Shown here one piece after another: positions 1 through 6,941 of a stretch of 35,442 bases of DNA. The first letter of the stretch is position 1. Every line of letters starts with the position of its first letter. This DNA comes from Bacteroidales bacterium (GTDB lineage Bacteria; Bacteroidota; Bacteroidia; Bacteroidales; P3). Under the pieces are notes generated by a model, which saw only the letters and a program-made list of their open reading frames with translations, did not search any database and had not been told where the DNA came from. A program made the position numbers and the translations under genes. Location: NCBI GenBank assembly GCA_031262295.1, contig JAISIA010000053.1:1-35442 (forward strand). Direction: 5' to 3'.

Positions 1-130
1 CAAAATTTTAACAAATTTTGGAGTTGCAAAATTGAAAAATTGAGTGAAATGTTAAAAATTCGTCAAATTTTGTGTTTTTTTGATGAAATTATGTTAAAAT
101 TTGATGATTTTTAGGGTTGGAAATGTTAAA
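1..130 (-). repeat. Partial copy of the long dispersed intergenic repeat (copy R1)
   Basis: Read on the minus strand, this stretch follows the same order of motifs as 27518-27640 and 35097-35227: TTTAACATT, a C-rich patch (CAACCC), CAAATTTTAACAT, ATCAAAA, and a final TTTAACATTTCA. It also shares with the 35097 copy the tail TTTGTTAAAATTTTG, which here is cut by the window edge at base 1. No coding signal is visible. The alignment was made by eye and the identity is imperfect, so the limits are approximate. Confidence 0.6.
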
Positions 131-197
131 AAAAAATTGAAAAATGAAAAAACGAAAAAATGGGGGTATTTTTTCCCCTATTGTTTTTTTATAAATG

Positions 198-281
198 TTA
201 GTTCTATATTTAAAACATATTATTTTATATTAAAAATATTTAGTTCTATATTTAAAACATATAGTTTTATCTTTAATATCA
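198..281. repeat. Two-copy 42-bp tandem repeat
   Basis: A 23-base segment at 198-220 recurs exactly at 240-262. The following 19 bases (221-239 and 263-281) are similar but diverged, giving a 42-bp period. It lies in non-coding DNA between repeat R1 and the tRNA promoter. Confidence 0.75.
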
Positions 282-378
282 TAAAGAAAGAAATAAATAT
301 TTAAATTTATAAATATGTGTTTTTCACAACTTATATGTATTTTATCAAAGTAAAAAAATTAAAAAATGAAATATAAAT

Positions 379-408
379 TTTGTAATAAAGAAAATAATTG
401 TAATTTTG
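379..408 (+). promoter_or_regulatory. Promoter of the tRNA cluster
   Basis: TTTG at 379-382, an 18-base spacer, then TAATTTTG at 401-408 match the Bacteroidota -33/-7 consensus (TTTG and TAnnTTTG). Transcription would start near 414, about 18 bases before the first tRNA. Confidence 0.7.
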
Positions 409-431
409 CACGACCAAATCCCTAAGGTAAG

Positions 432-521
<90 letters not shown>

Positions 522-544
522 AAGAGAATTTGGTTAAACTTATT

Positions 545-619
545 CGGGGTGTAGCGTAGTCCGGTTATCGCGCCACATTTGGGATGTGGAGGTCGCAGGT
601 TCGAATCCTGCCACCCCGA
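545..619 (+). tRNA. tRNA-Pro (TGG)
   Basis: The acceptor stem CGGGGTG (545-551) pairs with CACCCCG (612-618), with discriminator A619. The anticodon stem CCACA/TGTGG encloses the loop TTTGGGA, giving anticodon TGG. The T loop is GTTCGAATC. CCA is not encoded. It lies 24 bases after tRNA-Ser. Confidence 0.95.
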
Positions 620-620
620 C

Positions 621-650
621 AAAAGGAATCAAAAACAAGATTCCTTTTTT
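621..650 (+). terminator. Hairpin with T-run between tRNA-Pro and tRNA-Arg
   Basis: AAAAGGAATC (621-630) pairs with GATTCCTTTT (639-648) around an 8-base loop, and the 3' arm runs into a T tract. It looks like a weak intrinsic terminator inside the tRNA cluster. Confidence 0.6.
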
Positions 651-659
651 AATAAAAAG

Positions 660-733
660 GGTTCAGTAGCTCAGCTGGATAGAGCAACTGCCTTCTAAGC
701 AGTAGGTCATGGGTTCGAATCCCGTCTGAATCA
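660..733 (+). tRNA. tRNA-Arg (TCT)
   Basis: The acceptor stem GGTTCAG (660-666) pairs with CTGAATC (726-732), with discriminator A733. The anticodon arm ACTGC-CTTCTAA-GCAGT gives TCT, which reads AGA/AGG. The T arm holds GGGTTCGAATCCC. CCA is not encoded. I see no good promoter of its own in the short gap after tRNA-Pro, so it probably depends on readthrough of the intervening hairpin. Confidence 0.95.
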
Positions 734-748
734 CAAAAAATATAAAAT

Positions 749-800
749 AAAAAAAATAAGTCAATTACTCAATACAAATGAATAATTGACTTATTTTTTT
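749..800. terminator. Bidirectional terminator after the tRNA cluster
   Basis: An A-run followed by AATAAGTCAATTA pairs with TAATTGACTTATT and a T-run (783-800), giving a long A/T-flanked hairpin with a loop of about 15 bases. It can terminate the tRNA transcript on the plus strand and the 831-1433 gene on the minus strand. Confidence 0.75.
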
Positions 801-830
801 ATTTGTTTATATAAACTTATTCAATATAAA

Positions 831-1433
831 TTAGTAGGAACGAGCATTAATTTCTCCTGAGAACTCCTTAGTGTTTTGAGTAAATCGCATAAGTAATGAG
901 TCTATGTAATTTTCTTCAGGATACAATCCGGGATTAAGAATAAAATCTTTAAATTCATCTTTTAGAACAAGCAAAGTATCCTTTCTCATTCCGTATCCAG
1001 AGAATGTTCCAACTACTTTTTCAGAAGAAATCTCCGAAATTATAACTTTTCCCATTAATGCTAAAAAATAATTGTCAAAATCTCCCGTAGGGAAGTAAGC
1101 TAATGCATTTTTAGTATTAAGCATACTATCAATTTCCAAATACATATTACCTTTTATGTAATTAGTATCCCTAATATCTCTATCGAAACCTAAAATATAG
1201 GTCTTAGCTATAGTACTATCTAAGGTAATTGTCAATGTATTTTCAACTTCTGTTGAGGTTATAATAACACCATTGCCCTTTTTCTGATAGGTTGCAACAT
1301 CAAATAAGTGCTGCTCTCCTCCAATTGTTATATTCATACTTCCTGTTGTTGTTCCCTCAGGAGACATTATTTCATCACAAGCAATAAAAACAAGTGGAAA
1401 GGCGATAAATAAGAATAAAAAAATCTTCTTCAT
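831..1433 (-). CDS. Hypothetical lipoprotein
   Basis: A 200-residue protein with a lipoprotein signal peptide: basic start, hydrophobic stretch, then the lipobox-like LVFIAC with the lipidated cysteine at residue 19. The mature part is rich in Thr, Ile and Asp and probably forms a small beta-rich domain (repeated patterns such as GSMNITIGGEQ and KVVGTFSGYG). The size and layout resemble small Bacteroidota lipoproteins of unknown function. I do not recognise the family and assign no function. It has its own promoter, divergent from mreC, and shares the terminator at 749-800 with the tRNA operon. Confidence 0.8.
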   Translation of the reverse strand: MKKIFLFLFIAFPLVFIACDEIMSPEGTTTGSMNITIGGEQHLFDVATYQKKGNGVIITSTEVENTLTITLDSTIAKTYILGFDRDIRDTNYIKGNMYLEIDSMLNTKNALAYFPTGDFDNYFLALMGKVIISEISSEKVVGTFSGYGMRKDTLLVLKDEFKDFILNPGLYPEENYIDSLLMRFTQNTKEFSGEINARSY

Positions 1434-1459
1434 ATAAAATATTTTTTAATTAGCTTTGG

Positions 1460-1490
1460 CAAAATTAGTAATCTTTTTATACATAACAAA
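1460..1490 (-). promoter_or_regulatory. Promoter of the 831-1433 lipoprotein gene
   Basis: On the minus strand TTTG (1490-1487), a 19-base spacer, and TAATTTTG (1467-1460) form a full consensus promoter, about 27 bases from the start codon. It lies back to back with the mreC promoter. Confidence 0.7.
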
Positions 1491-1499
1491 ATTTCTTAT

Positions 1500-1507
1500 T
1501 AACTTTG
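1500..1507 (+). promoter_or_regulatory. mreC promoter, -7 element
   Basis: TAACTTTG matches TAnnTTTG. The -33 position holds only a T-run rather than a clear TTTG. The mreC start codon lies 22 bases downstream, which implies a short leader. Confidence 0.55.
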
Positions 1508-1529
1508 CCTTCTAAAAACAAGTGCTTAT

Positions 1530-2363
1530 ATGCATAATTTGATAAGATTCTTCAAGCGTAACTCTCATATATTCCTTTTCATATTCCTTGAAGGATTATC
1601 CATTTATCTAATATCTAACAACACATTCTATCAAAGTACAGCCATAAGTTTATTTGCTAATGAACTTGCAGGAGAAACTAATCTTAGATTTCATAAAATA
1701 GAGCATTATTTTTCTCTATCCTCCTCAAATGAGGCATTAGTTAAGGAAAATGCAAGGCTAAGAGCACAGATTGCCTCTTCTTATGTTAGCTACACTCAAA
1801 AAAGTTTTATTGTAAATGACACAGTATATAAACAGCAATTTGAATATATAGATGCCAAGATTATAAAGAAAACAACCAACAAAAGGAACAATTATTTTAT
1901 GTTAAACAAGGGACGAATACATGGAGTGGAAAAAAACATGGGTGTTATATGTCCTGATGGTATTGTTGGTGTTGTTGTTTTAGTTTCGGATAATTTTTGT
2001 TATGTTATGAGTGTTTTGCATCAGGATTCACGACTTAATATAAAGGATGCAAGAACAAAAATATCTGGAACACTAATTTGGGATGGTAAGAACTATTTAA
2101 ATGGAAAACTAATTGATATTCCTTCTTCCATACCACTACAAAAAGGAGATACAATAATTACAAGTGGATTTTCTGAAGATTTTCCGCAAGGAATATTAGT
2201 TGGAAAGATAACATCCTTTAAAAAAGATAAGGGAACAGGACTATATAATGTGGATATTAGGTTCTTTGTTGATTATAATAAGTTGGAATATGTTTATATT
2301 GTGAAAAACTTTTTTAAAAATGAACAAAAACAACTTACAAACAACTTCGTAAAAAATGAGTAG
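1530..2363 (+). CDS. mreC: Rod shape-determining protein MreC
   Basis: MreC is an inner-membrane protein that projects into the periplasm and links the cytoplasmic MreB filament to the peptidoglycan elongation machinery (MreD, RodA, PBP2). The 277-residue product has an N-terminal membrane segment (about 12-32), a short coiled-coil region (about 60-80, with VKENARLRAQI), and a C-terminal beta domain with the family patterns NYFMLNKGRIHGVEKNMGVI and GDTIITSGFSEDFPQGILVG. The length is usual. It overlaps mreD by 8 bases, so the two are translationally coupled. mreB, PBP2 and rodA are not adjacent here: tRNA and lipoprotein genes lie upstream and a convergent gene lies downstream. Confidence 0.95.
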   Translation: MHNLIRFFKRNSHIFLFIFLEGLSIYLISNNTFYQSTAISLFANELAGETNLRFHKIEHYFSLSSSNEALVKENARLRAQIASSYVSYTQKSFIVNDTVYKQQFEYIDAKIIKKTTNKRNNYFMLNKGRIHGVEKNMGVICPDGIVGVVVLVSDNFCYVMSVLHQDSRLNIKDARTKISGTLIWDGKNYLNGKLIDIPSSIPLQKGDTIITSGFSEDFPQGILVGKITSFKKDKGTGLYNVDIRFFVDYNKLEYVYIVKNFFKNEQKQLTNNFVKNE

Positions 2364-2868
2364 GACTATATTATTAACAGCTTTTCAGTTTATTTTAATT
2401 GCAATATTTCAAATATTTGTTTTAAGTAATTTGAATATTCTTTCCTTTTGCAACCCTATGATATATGTTTGGTTTATAATATTGCTACCAACCTCTACTC
2501 CAAAATGGATTGTTGTCCTTCTATCCTTTATTATGGGCTATACAATTGATGTTTTCTCTGGACAATCTGGAATTAATGCACTTTCTCTTACCTTTATAGG
2601 AGTAATAAGAGGGGGATTTATCAGTCTATTCTTTGCCGATAAGGATACACAAAGCAATTTACGTCCTTCAATAAAGGATATGGGCTTTACAAATTTTTTG
2701 ATCTTTGTTTCCATTATTGTGGTTATTCATCACACAATATACTTTATGGTGGAGGCATTTAGCTTTTCGGAATTTTTTTTCATATTGCTTAGAATTGTTC
2801 TAAGCTCTATTGCCTCTATTTTTCTAATACTATTCTTTGATTTTTTGTTTTTCAAAACAAAAAGGTAG
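2356..2868 (+). CDS. mreD: Rod shape-determining protein MreD
   Basis: A 170-residue, very hydrophobic protein with about five or six membrane segments, the normal size for MreD, the inner-membrane partner of MreC in cell-wall elongation. Sequence conservation in this family is weak. The call rests on the position directly after mreC with an 8-base overlap, the size, and the pattern of a polar loop (about 82-106, with ADKDTQSNLRPSIKD) between helices. The gene ends 8 bases from the stop codon of the convergent gene at 2877, so there is no room for a separate terminator. Confidence 0.9.
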   Translation: MSRTILLTAFQFILIAIFQIFVLSNLNILSFCNPMIYVWFIILLPTSTPKWIVVLLSFIMGYTIDVFSGQSGINALSLTFIGVIRGGFISLFFADKDTQSNLRPSIKDMGFTNFLIFVSIIVVIHHTIYFMVEAFSFSEFFFILLRIVLSSIASIFLILFFDFLFFKTKR

Positions 2869-2876
2869 GAAAAAAA

Positions 2877-3989
2877 CTATTCGTCCATTATTTTTGGAGC
2901 CTTTTCTGCCTTTTCTTGCATAGTTAATTGAGAGGCATAGCGAGTGTTTTTTAGCAATTGTGGGTCCATAGTTTGTTCTTCGTTTTCCACTATCATATTT
3001 GCGAGAATCTCTGCCTTTCTTTTCTTATTTTTAATTGAGTTATATATCAAAAAAGCGATGAAAAGCAATATGGCTAATGATACAATAATGATAACACTTG
3101 TATAGAATATTGTATCCAATTGGTCTTGTCTATAATCAGAAGCCTTTATTAGGATTCCATTAAAAAGAGTTATTTTAATAATTGTCAAAATAATTATAAT
3201 GCCAACTAAGGAAATTACATTTAGATTTATGTTAAACTCATCATTTTCTTTTGAGTTTTCTTTTAGGAAAGTATGTTTTGTTTTGTTGATTATAAATTGT
3301 GAAAGGGTTAATGTTGCAATTACTGCATTTACACTCATTAGAATTTCGGCGTAATTTATCTTTGGAATAAACCAAAGGAATAATATGATTGTTCCAAATA
3401 TTGAAGGGAGTATGAAATTTATTTTAGTTCCTTGACGTGGATCGTTGATTATTGGATTGAAAAACGTGCTTATAAAGCCTTTAAGTATTAAAGGGAATGT
3501 TACAGAACAAATAAATGCAAGAGAGCAAAGCAAAAGTGTTGCAAAGATTTTCCCGTTTGTGATGTACATAAAGTCGGAAAGAAGGTTAGCACCCCATAAT
3601 CCGAAGACGTGACCATAAATAAAATCTCCGAAAAAACGAATGATACAATTGAATATAACCCAGAAAAAGAAGACTCGTATTGTTGTTAGCTTTGTCTTAT
3701 ATATAAGTAAGAAAGATAAGAGTCCTAAAATTATTAGGGCAAGAGGAGAAAATGAGAATATTGTGAATATGTTTTCCTGTTCTGTCCAAGAGAAATTGTT
3801 CGCAAAGGTGGCTTTGTCAAAATTTATCTTATCAATTTCAAAAGTTGGAGCAACGCTATTGGTAAATGAAATGAAGGCTGTTGCACTTAAAGAGAAGTAT
3901 AGTACAAACAAATAGGCAATAACAAATAGGATTGTACTGCTTATAGTGTCATTAAAGACACCTTTTCTAAAATATTTTTCTGTATTCAT
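2877..3989 (-). CDS. Polytopic membrane protein of unknown function
   Basis: A 370-residue protein with about eight predicted membrane helices (roughly 16-42, 73-96, 102-118, 147-172, 190-207, 213-232, 256-274, 290-315), a long non-membrane segment between helices 1 and 2, and a charged cytoplasm-type tail of about 50 residues after the last helix. I see no transporter, protease or glycosyltransferase motif and do not recognise the family. It starts 9 bases after the 25-residue-repeat protein gene, so the two are very probably co-transcribed, and possibly functionally linked. It is the last gene of the minus-strand run that begins with the DPP11 gene. Confidence 0.8.
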   Translation of the reverse strand: MNTEKYFRKGVFNDTISSTILFVIAYLFVLYFSLSATAFISFTNSVAPTFEIDKINFDKATFANNFSWTEQENIFTIFSFSPLALIILGLLSFLLIYKTKLTTIRVFFFWVIFNCIIRFFGDFIYGHVFGLWGANLLSDFMYITNGKIFATLLLCSLAFICSVTFPLILKGFISTFFNPIINDPRQGTKINFILPSIFGTIILFLWFIPKINYAEILMSVNAVIATLTLSQFIINKTKHTFLKENSKENDEFNINLNVISLVGIIIILTIIKITLFNGILIKASDYRQDQLDTIFYTSVIIIVSLAILLFIAFLIYNSIKNKKRKAEILANMIVENEEQTMDPQLLKNTRYASQLTMQEKAEKAPKIMDE

Positions 3990-3998
3990 AATCTTAAT

Positions 3999-4424
3999 TT
4001 ACCATTTCCATCTATACCAAAAGACACTATCCTTTGCTTGAACCTTTAATATGTCTTTTATTTCTGTAATCATATAAACAAATATCTGCAAATTCTTTTC
4101 CTTAAACCAAAGAAATGCTTCTTTATTTCCTCTGCATGCAGCTGCAAAGTTAATTAAAAAATCGTCTTTTGAAGCCTCTACCCACTTAACTGCTTTTTTT
4201 TCTCCGTCAATTGCATTACTTAGTATTCCCAATATAGGATACCCATTAGAGAAAAGCCATTTTAAAGCATCAATATCTCCTCTTACACTATTAGACCAAG
4301 CTGCAAGCTCCATATAATTGTTCTCTACAAGATATTTAAAAAACAATTTATCTCCGTGTAAGGACTTTACTAAGGCAAGAAGTATCCTTATATCATATTG
4401 GGTTAAGGATTTTTCTTTATTCAT
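3999..4424 (-). CDS. Protein made of four 25-residue tandem repeats
   Basis: This 141-residue protein has no signal peptide. Residues 24-123 divide exactly into four 25-residue units (24-48, 49-73, 74-98, 99-123). Each begins G-[D/E/N] and continues with the pattern x-x-[A/F]-[F/L/V]-[K/L]-[W/Y]-[L/V/F], for example GDIDALKWL, GEKKAVKWV and GNKEAFLWF. The pattern suggests two short helices per unit, a solenoid comparable to ankyrin- or Sel1-like scaffolds but with a shorter period. A short cap precedes the repeats and an aromatic-rich tail (VFWYRWKW) follows. It is probably a protein-binding module. It lies between pheT and the membrane protein gene in one transcription unit. I know of no named function. 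Confidence 0.8.
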   Translation of the reverse strand: MNKEKSLTQYDIRILLALVKSLHGDKLFFKYLVENNYMELAAWSNSVRGDIDALKWLFSNGYPILGILSNAIDGEKKAVKWVEASKDDFLINFAAACRGNKEAFLWFKEKNLQIFVYMITEIKDILKVQAKDSVFWYRWKW

Positions 4425-4447
4425 TAGTTGATATATTTCTTTATTTG

Positions 4448-6916
4448 CTATCTTAACTTTGCTCCAAGAGCTTTATCAAATTCCTTTATTAGCTTATCCA
4501 TAATGGAATCTATTTGTTTATCGGTAAGAGTCTTTTCTTCGTCTTGCAAAAAGAAGCTAAGAGCATATTGTTTCTTTCCTTTTGGAAGTTTATCTCCTTG
4601 ATATACGTCAAAGAGATTTATATTTCTTTTAAGGAATTTCTTTTCTGCCTTGTATGCAATATTCTTTATATCTTCAAAACTTATGCTTTCATCCACAACT
4701 AAGGCTAAATCCCTTCTTACTTCTGGTACTTTTGGAATCTCTTTATATCGTATTGTTTTCTTATTTAAAGAATGAATAATATTATTCCAATAAAAATCTG
4801 CAACGAAAACCTCTTGTTTAATATCAAAAGTCTTTAATGTATCTTTGTCAATCTTGCCAATAGTTAGCAAAGTCCTATTATTATCGCTATGCTTATATTC
4901 TAATCCTTCAATACAACTAAGAGTGGAAGGGGCAATATTATATTTTTCAGGGTAAATTCTTAGAAGTTCAAGAATGTTTGTTGCAATATTTTTTATAAAA
5001 AAGAAATCTACCTTCTCTTCTTTCTTCTTCCAAGAGGCATCAAATGTGTTTCCTGTGCAAAAAATTGTTAAATGCTTTTCTTCACTATATCGTTTTGTTA
5101 CATCATTACTATCTTTTTGTTCAAGGTTTTTATAGTAGCAATTTCCAAATTCAAAGACTTTGATGTTATTTTTCTTCCTATTTATATTGTAGGATATTGT
5201 TTCCAATCCTCCATAAATTAGTGTTTGTCTCATTAAAGCAAGATCCTTACTTAGGGCATTTAATATTCCTACTCCTTTTTCAAAAGGAAAGTTTAGATTA
5301 TTTTCATAGTAAGCCATCTTTGTTAATGAATTATTCATAATTTCATTAAATCCATTTGAAGCTAAAAAAGAAGTAATATGGTTTTGTATCTTTTCCTTAT
5401 CGGGATTATGATGAATAGATAGGCTACTTTTTATATTTTGAGGAATTTCTACATTATTATAACCATAGATTCTAAGAATTTCTTCCACTACATCGCATTC
5501 TCTTAATACATCAACCTTATTTGTAGGAACTAAAACAATTAATCCGTTTTCATCTTCTTCTGAAATAGAAATTCCTAAGTCAATTAGGATATTCTTTATT
5601 GTAGTTTTTTCAATTTCTTTTCCTATTAAACTATACATCCTTTTATAATTAAGCTCCACTTTAAAAGGATTTATTTCCTTAGGATAAATATCAAAGATTT
5701 GAGAAGAGATTTCGCCTGTTGCAATTTCTTTAATTAGCATTGCACAACGCTTCAAAGCGTATATTGTAATGTTGGGATCTGTTCCTCTTTCATAACGAAA
5801 AGAGGCGTCAGTTTTCAATTGGTGATATTTTGATGCTTTACGTATTATAGCAGGATTAAAGTATGCACTTTCTATAAATATGTTTTTGGTATCTTTTCCA
5901 ACGCCAGAGGATAATCCACCATAGATTCCGCCCATGCACATTGGCTCTTTTTCATTACATATCATAATTTCCTCTCCATTTAACTTTCTTTCTATAGAAT
6001 CCAATGTAGTAAATGGAGTATCCTTTTCAAGAGTTGTAACTCTTATTTTTTGTCCTTCTATTTTATCTAAATCAAATGCGTGAAGAGGTTGCCCAATTTC
6101 AAATAGAACAAAGTTGGTTGCATCAACAATATTATTAATTGGTCTTATTCCTATAAGGTTTAATTTGTCTTTTAACCAAGAGGGAGATTCCTTAACTTGA
6201 ACATTTGATATAGTTATTCCGCAATAACGAGGAGAAAGATTAGGATTTATTTCAAATTTTATCTCGTTTTTATAGGAATCAATCTTAAAGTTATCCACTT
6301 TTGGAATGGAAAAAGCTACATCATCCTTCTTTTGGGTTTTGATTAATGCATATAAATCTCTTGCAACTCCAATATGTGAAGCAGCATCACTTCTATTGGC
6401 AGTAAGCCCTATTTCTAAAACATACTCATCTTCTATATTTAGATATTCCTTTGCAGGAGTTCCAACCCTTACATCCTCATCTAAAATCACCATTATTCCA
6501 TCGTGATTATTACTTATCTGCAATTCCTTTTCCGAACAAATCATTCCACAACTAACTTCTCCACGTAATTTGGAACGTTTTATTTCAAAGAAATTACCAG
6601 AACCATCATATACTTTCGCACCTATTTTTGCTACAATAACCTTTTGTCCTTTTTCAACATTAGGTGCTCCACATACTATATCCAATAATTCTTCCTCTCC
6701 AACATCAACTTTTGTTAGGTGAAGATGATCGGAATTGGGATGATCCTTGCATTCTATTACCTTTCCAACAACAAAATTTTCTAAACCACCTTCTATTTTT
6801 GAAATCTTTTCAATAGACTCTACTTCCAAACCTCCAAAGGTTAGCAGATTTTCTACTTCTTTTACATCAAGATTTGTTGGCAAATAATCTTTAAGCCAAT
6901 TATAAGATATTTTCAT
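4448..6916 (-). CDS. pheT: Phenylalanine-tRNA ligase beta subunit
   Basis: PheT forms the (alpha-beta)2 enzyme that charges tRNA-Phe; the beta chain carries tRNA binding and editing. The 822-residue length is normal. In order I see the start typical of the family (MKISYNWLKDYLP), an EMAP/OB tRNA-binding domain (about 45-150, with VVGKVIECKDHPNSDHL), the B3/4 editing domain (about 210-380, with NNIVDATNFVLFEIGQPLHAFD), the B5 domain (about 405-475), a catalytic-core-like fold, and a C-terminal anticodon-binding FDX-ACB domain (about 725-820, starting near KEIPKVPEVRRDLALVVDE). pheS is not adjacent, which is common in this phylum. The gene follows the DPP11 gene by 25 bases on the same strand. 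Confidence 0.96.
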   Translation of the reverse strand: MKISYNWLKDYLPTNLDVKEVENLLTFGGLEVESIEKISKIEGGLENFVVGKVIECKDHPNSDHLHLTKVDVGEEELLDIVCGAPNVEKGQKVIVAKIGAKVYDGSGNFFEIKRSKLRGEVSCGMICSEKELQISNNHDGIMVILDEDVRVGTPAKEYLNIEDEYVLEIGLTANRSDAASHIGVARDLYALIKTQKKDDVAFSIPKVDNFKIDSYKNEIKFEINPNLSPRYCGITISNVQVKESPSWLKDKLNLIGIRPINNIVDATNFVLFEIGQPLHAFDLDKIEGQKIRVTTLEKDTPFTTLDSIERKLNGEEIMICNEKEPMCMGGIYGGLSSGVGKDTKNIFIESAYFNPAIIRKASKYHQLKTDASFRYERGTDPNITIYALKRCAMLIKEIATGEISSQIFDIYPKEINPFKVELNYKRMYSLIGKEIEKTTIKNILIDLGISISEEDENGLIVLVPTNKVDVLRECDVVEEILRIYGYNNVEIPQNIKSSLSIHHNPDKEKIQNHITSFLASNGFNEIMNNSLTKMAYYENNLNFPFEKGVGILNALSKDLALMRQTLIYGGLETISYNINRKKNNIKVFEFGNCYYKNLEQKDSNDVTKRYSEEKHLTIFCTGNTFDASWKKKEEKVDFFFIKNIATNILELLRIYPEKYNIAPSTLSCIEGLEYKHSDNNRTLLTIGKIDKDTLKTFDIKQEVFVADFYWNNIIHSLNKKTIRYKEIPKVPEVRRDLALVVDESISFEDIKNIAYKAEKKFLKRNINLFDVYQGDKLPKGKKQYALSFFLQDEEKTLTDKQIDSIMDKLIKEFDKALGAKLR

Positions 6917-6941
6917 ATTATTATATTACTATACAAAATCA

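Larger units (their letters stand above)
131..431. other. AT-rich non-coding stretch before the tRNA cluster
   Basis: Apart from the 42-bp tandem duplication at 198-281 and the tRNA promoter at 379-408, I see nothing here. An open frame at 101-304 encodes only low-complexity Lys/Phe/Ile sequence created by the A/T-rich repeats, so I do not call it a gene. Confidence 0.5.

Noticed and set aside
101..304. Open frame of 67 codons at the left end
   Set aside because: Low-complexity Lys/Phe/Ile sequence produced by A/T-rich repeats; it spans the edge of repeat R1 and the 42-bp duplication and has no recognisable domain.
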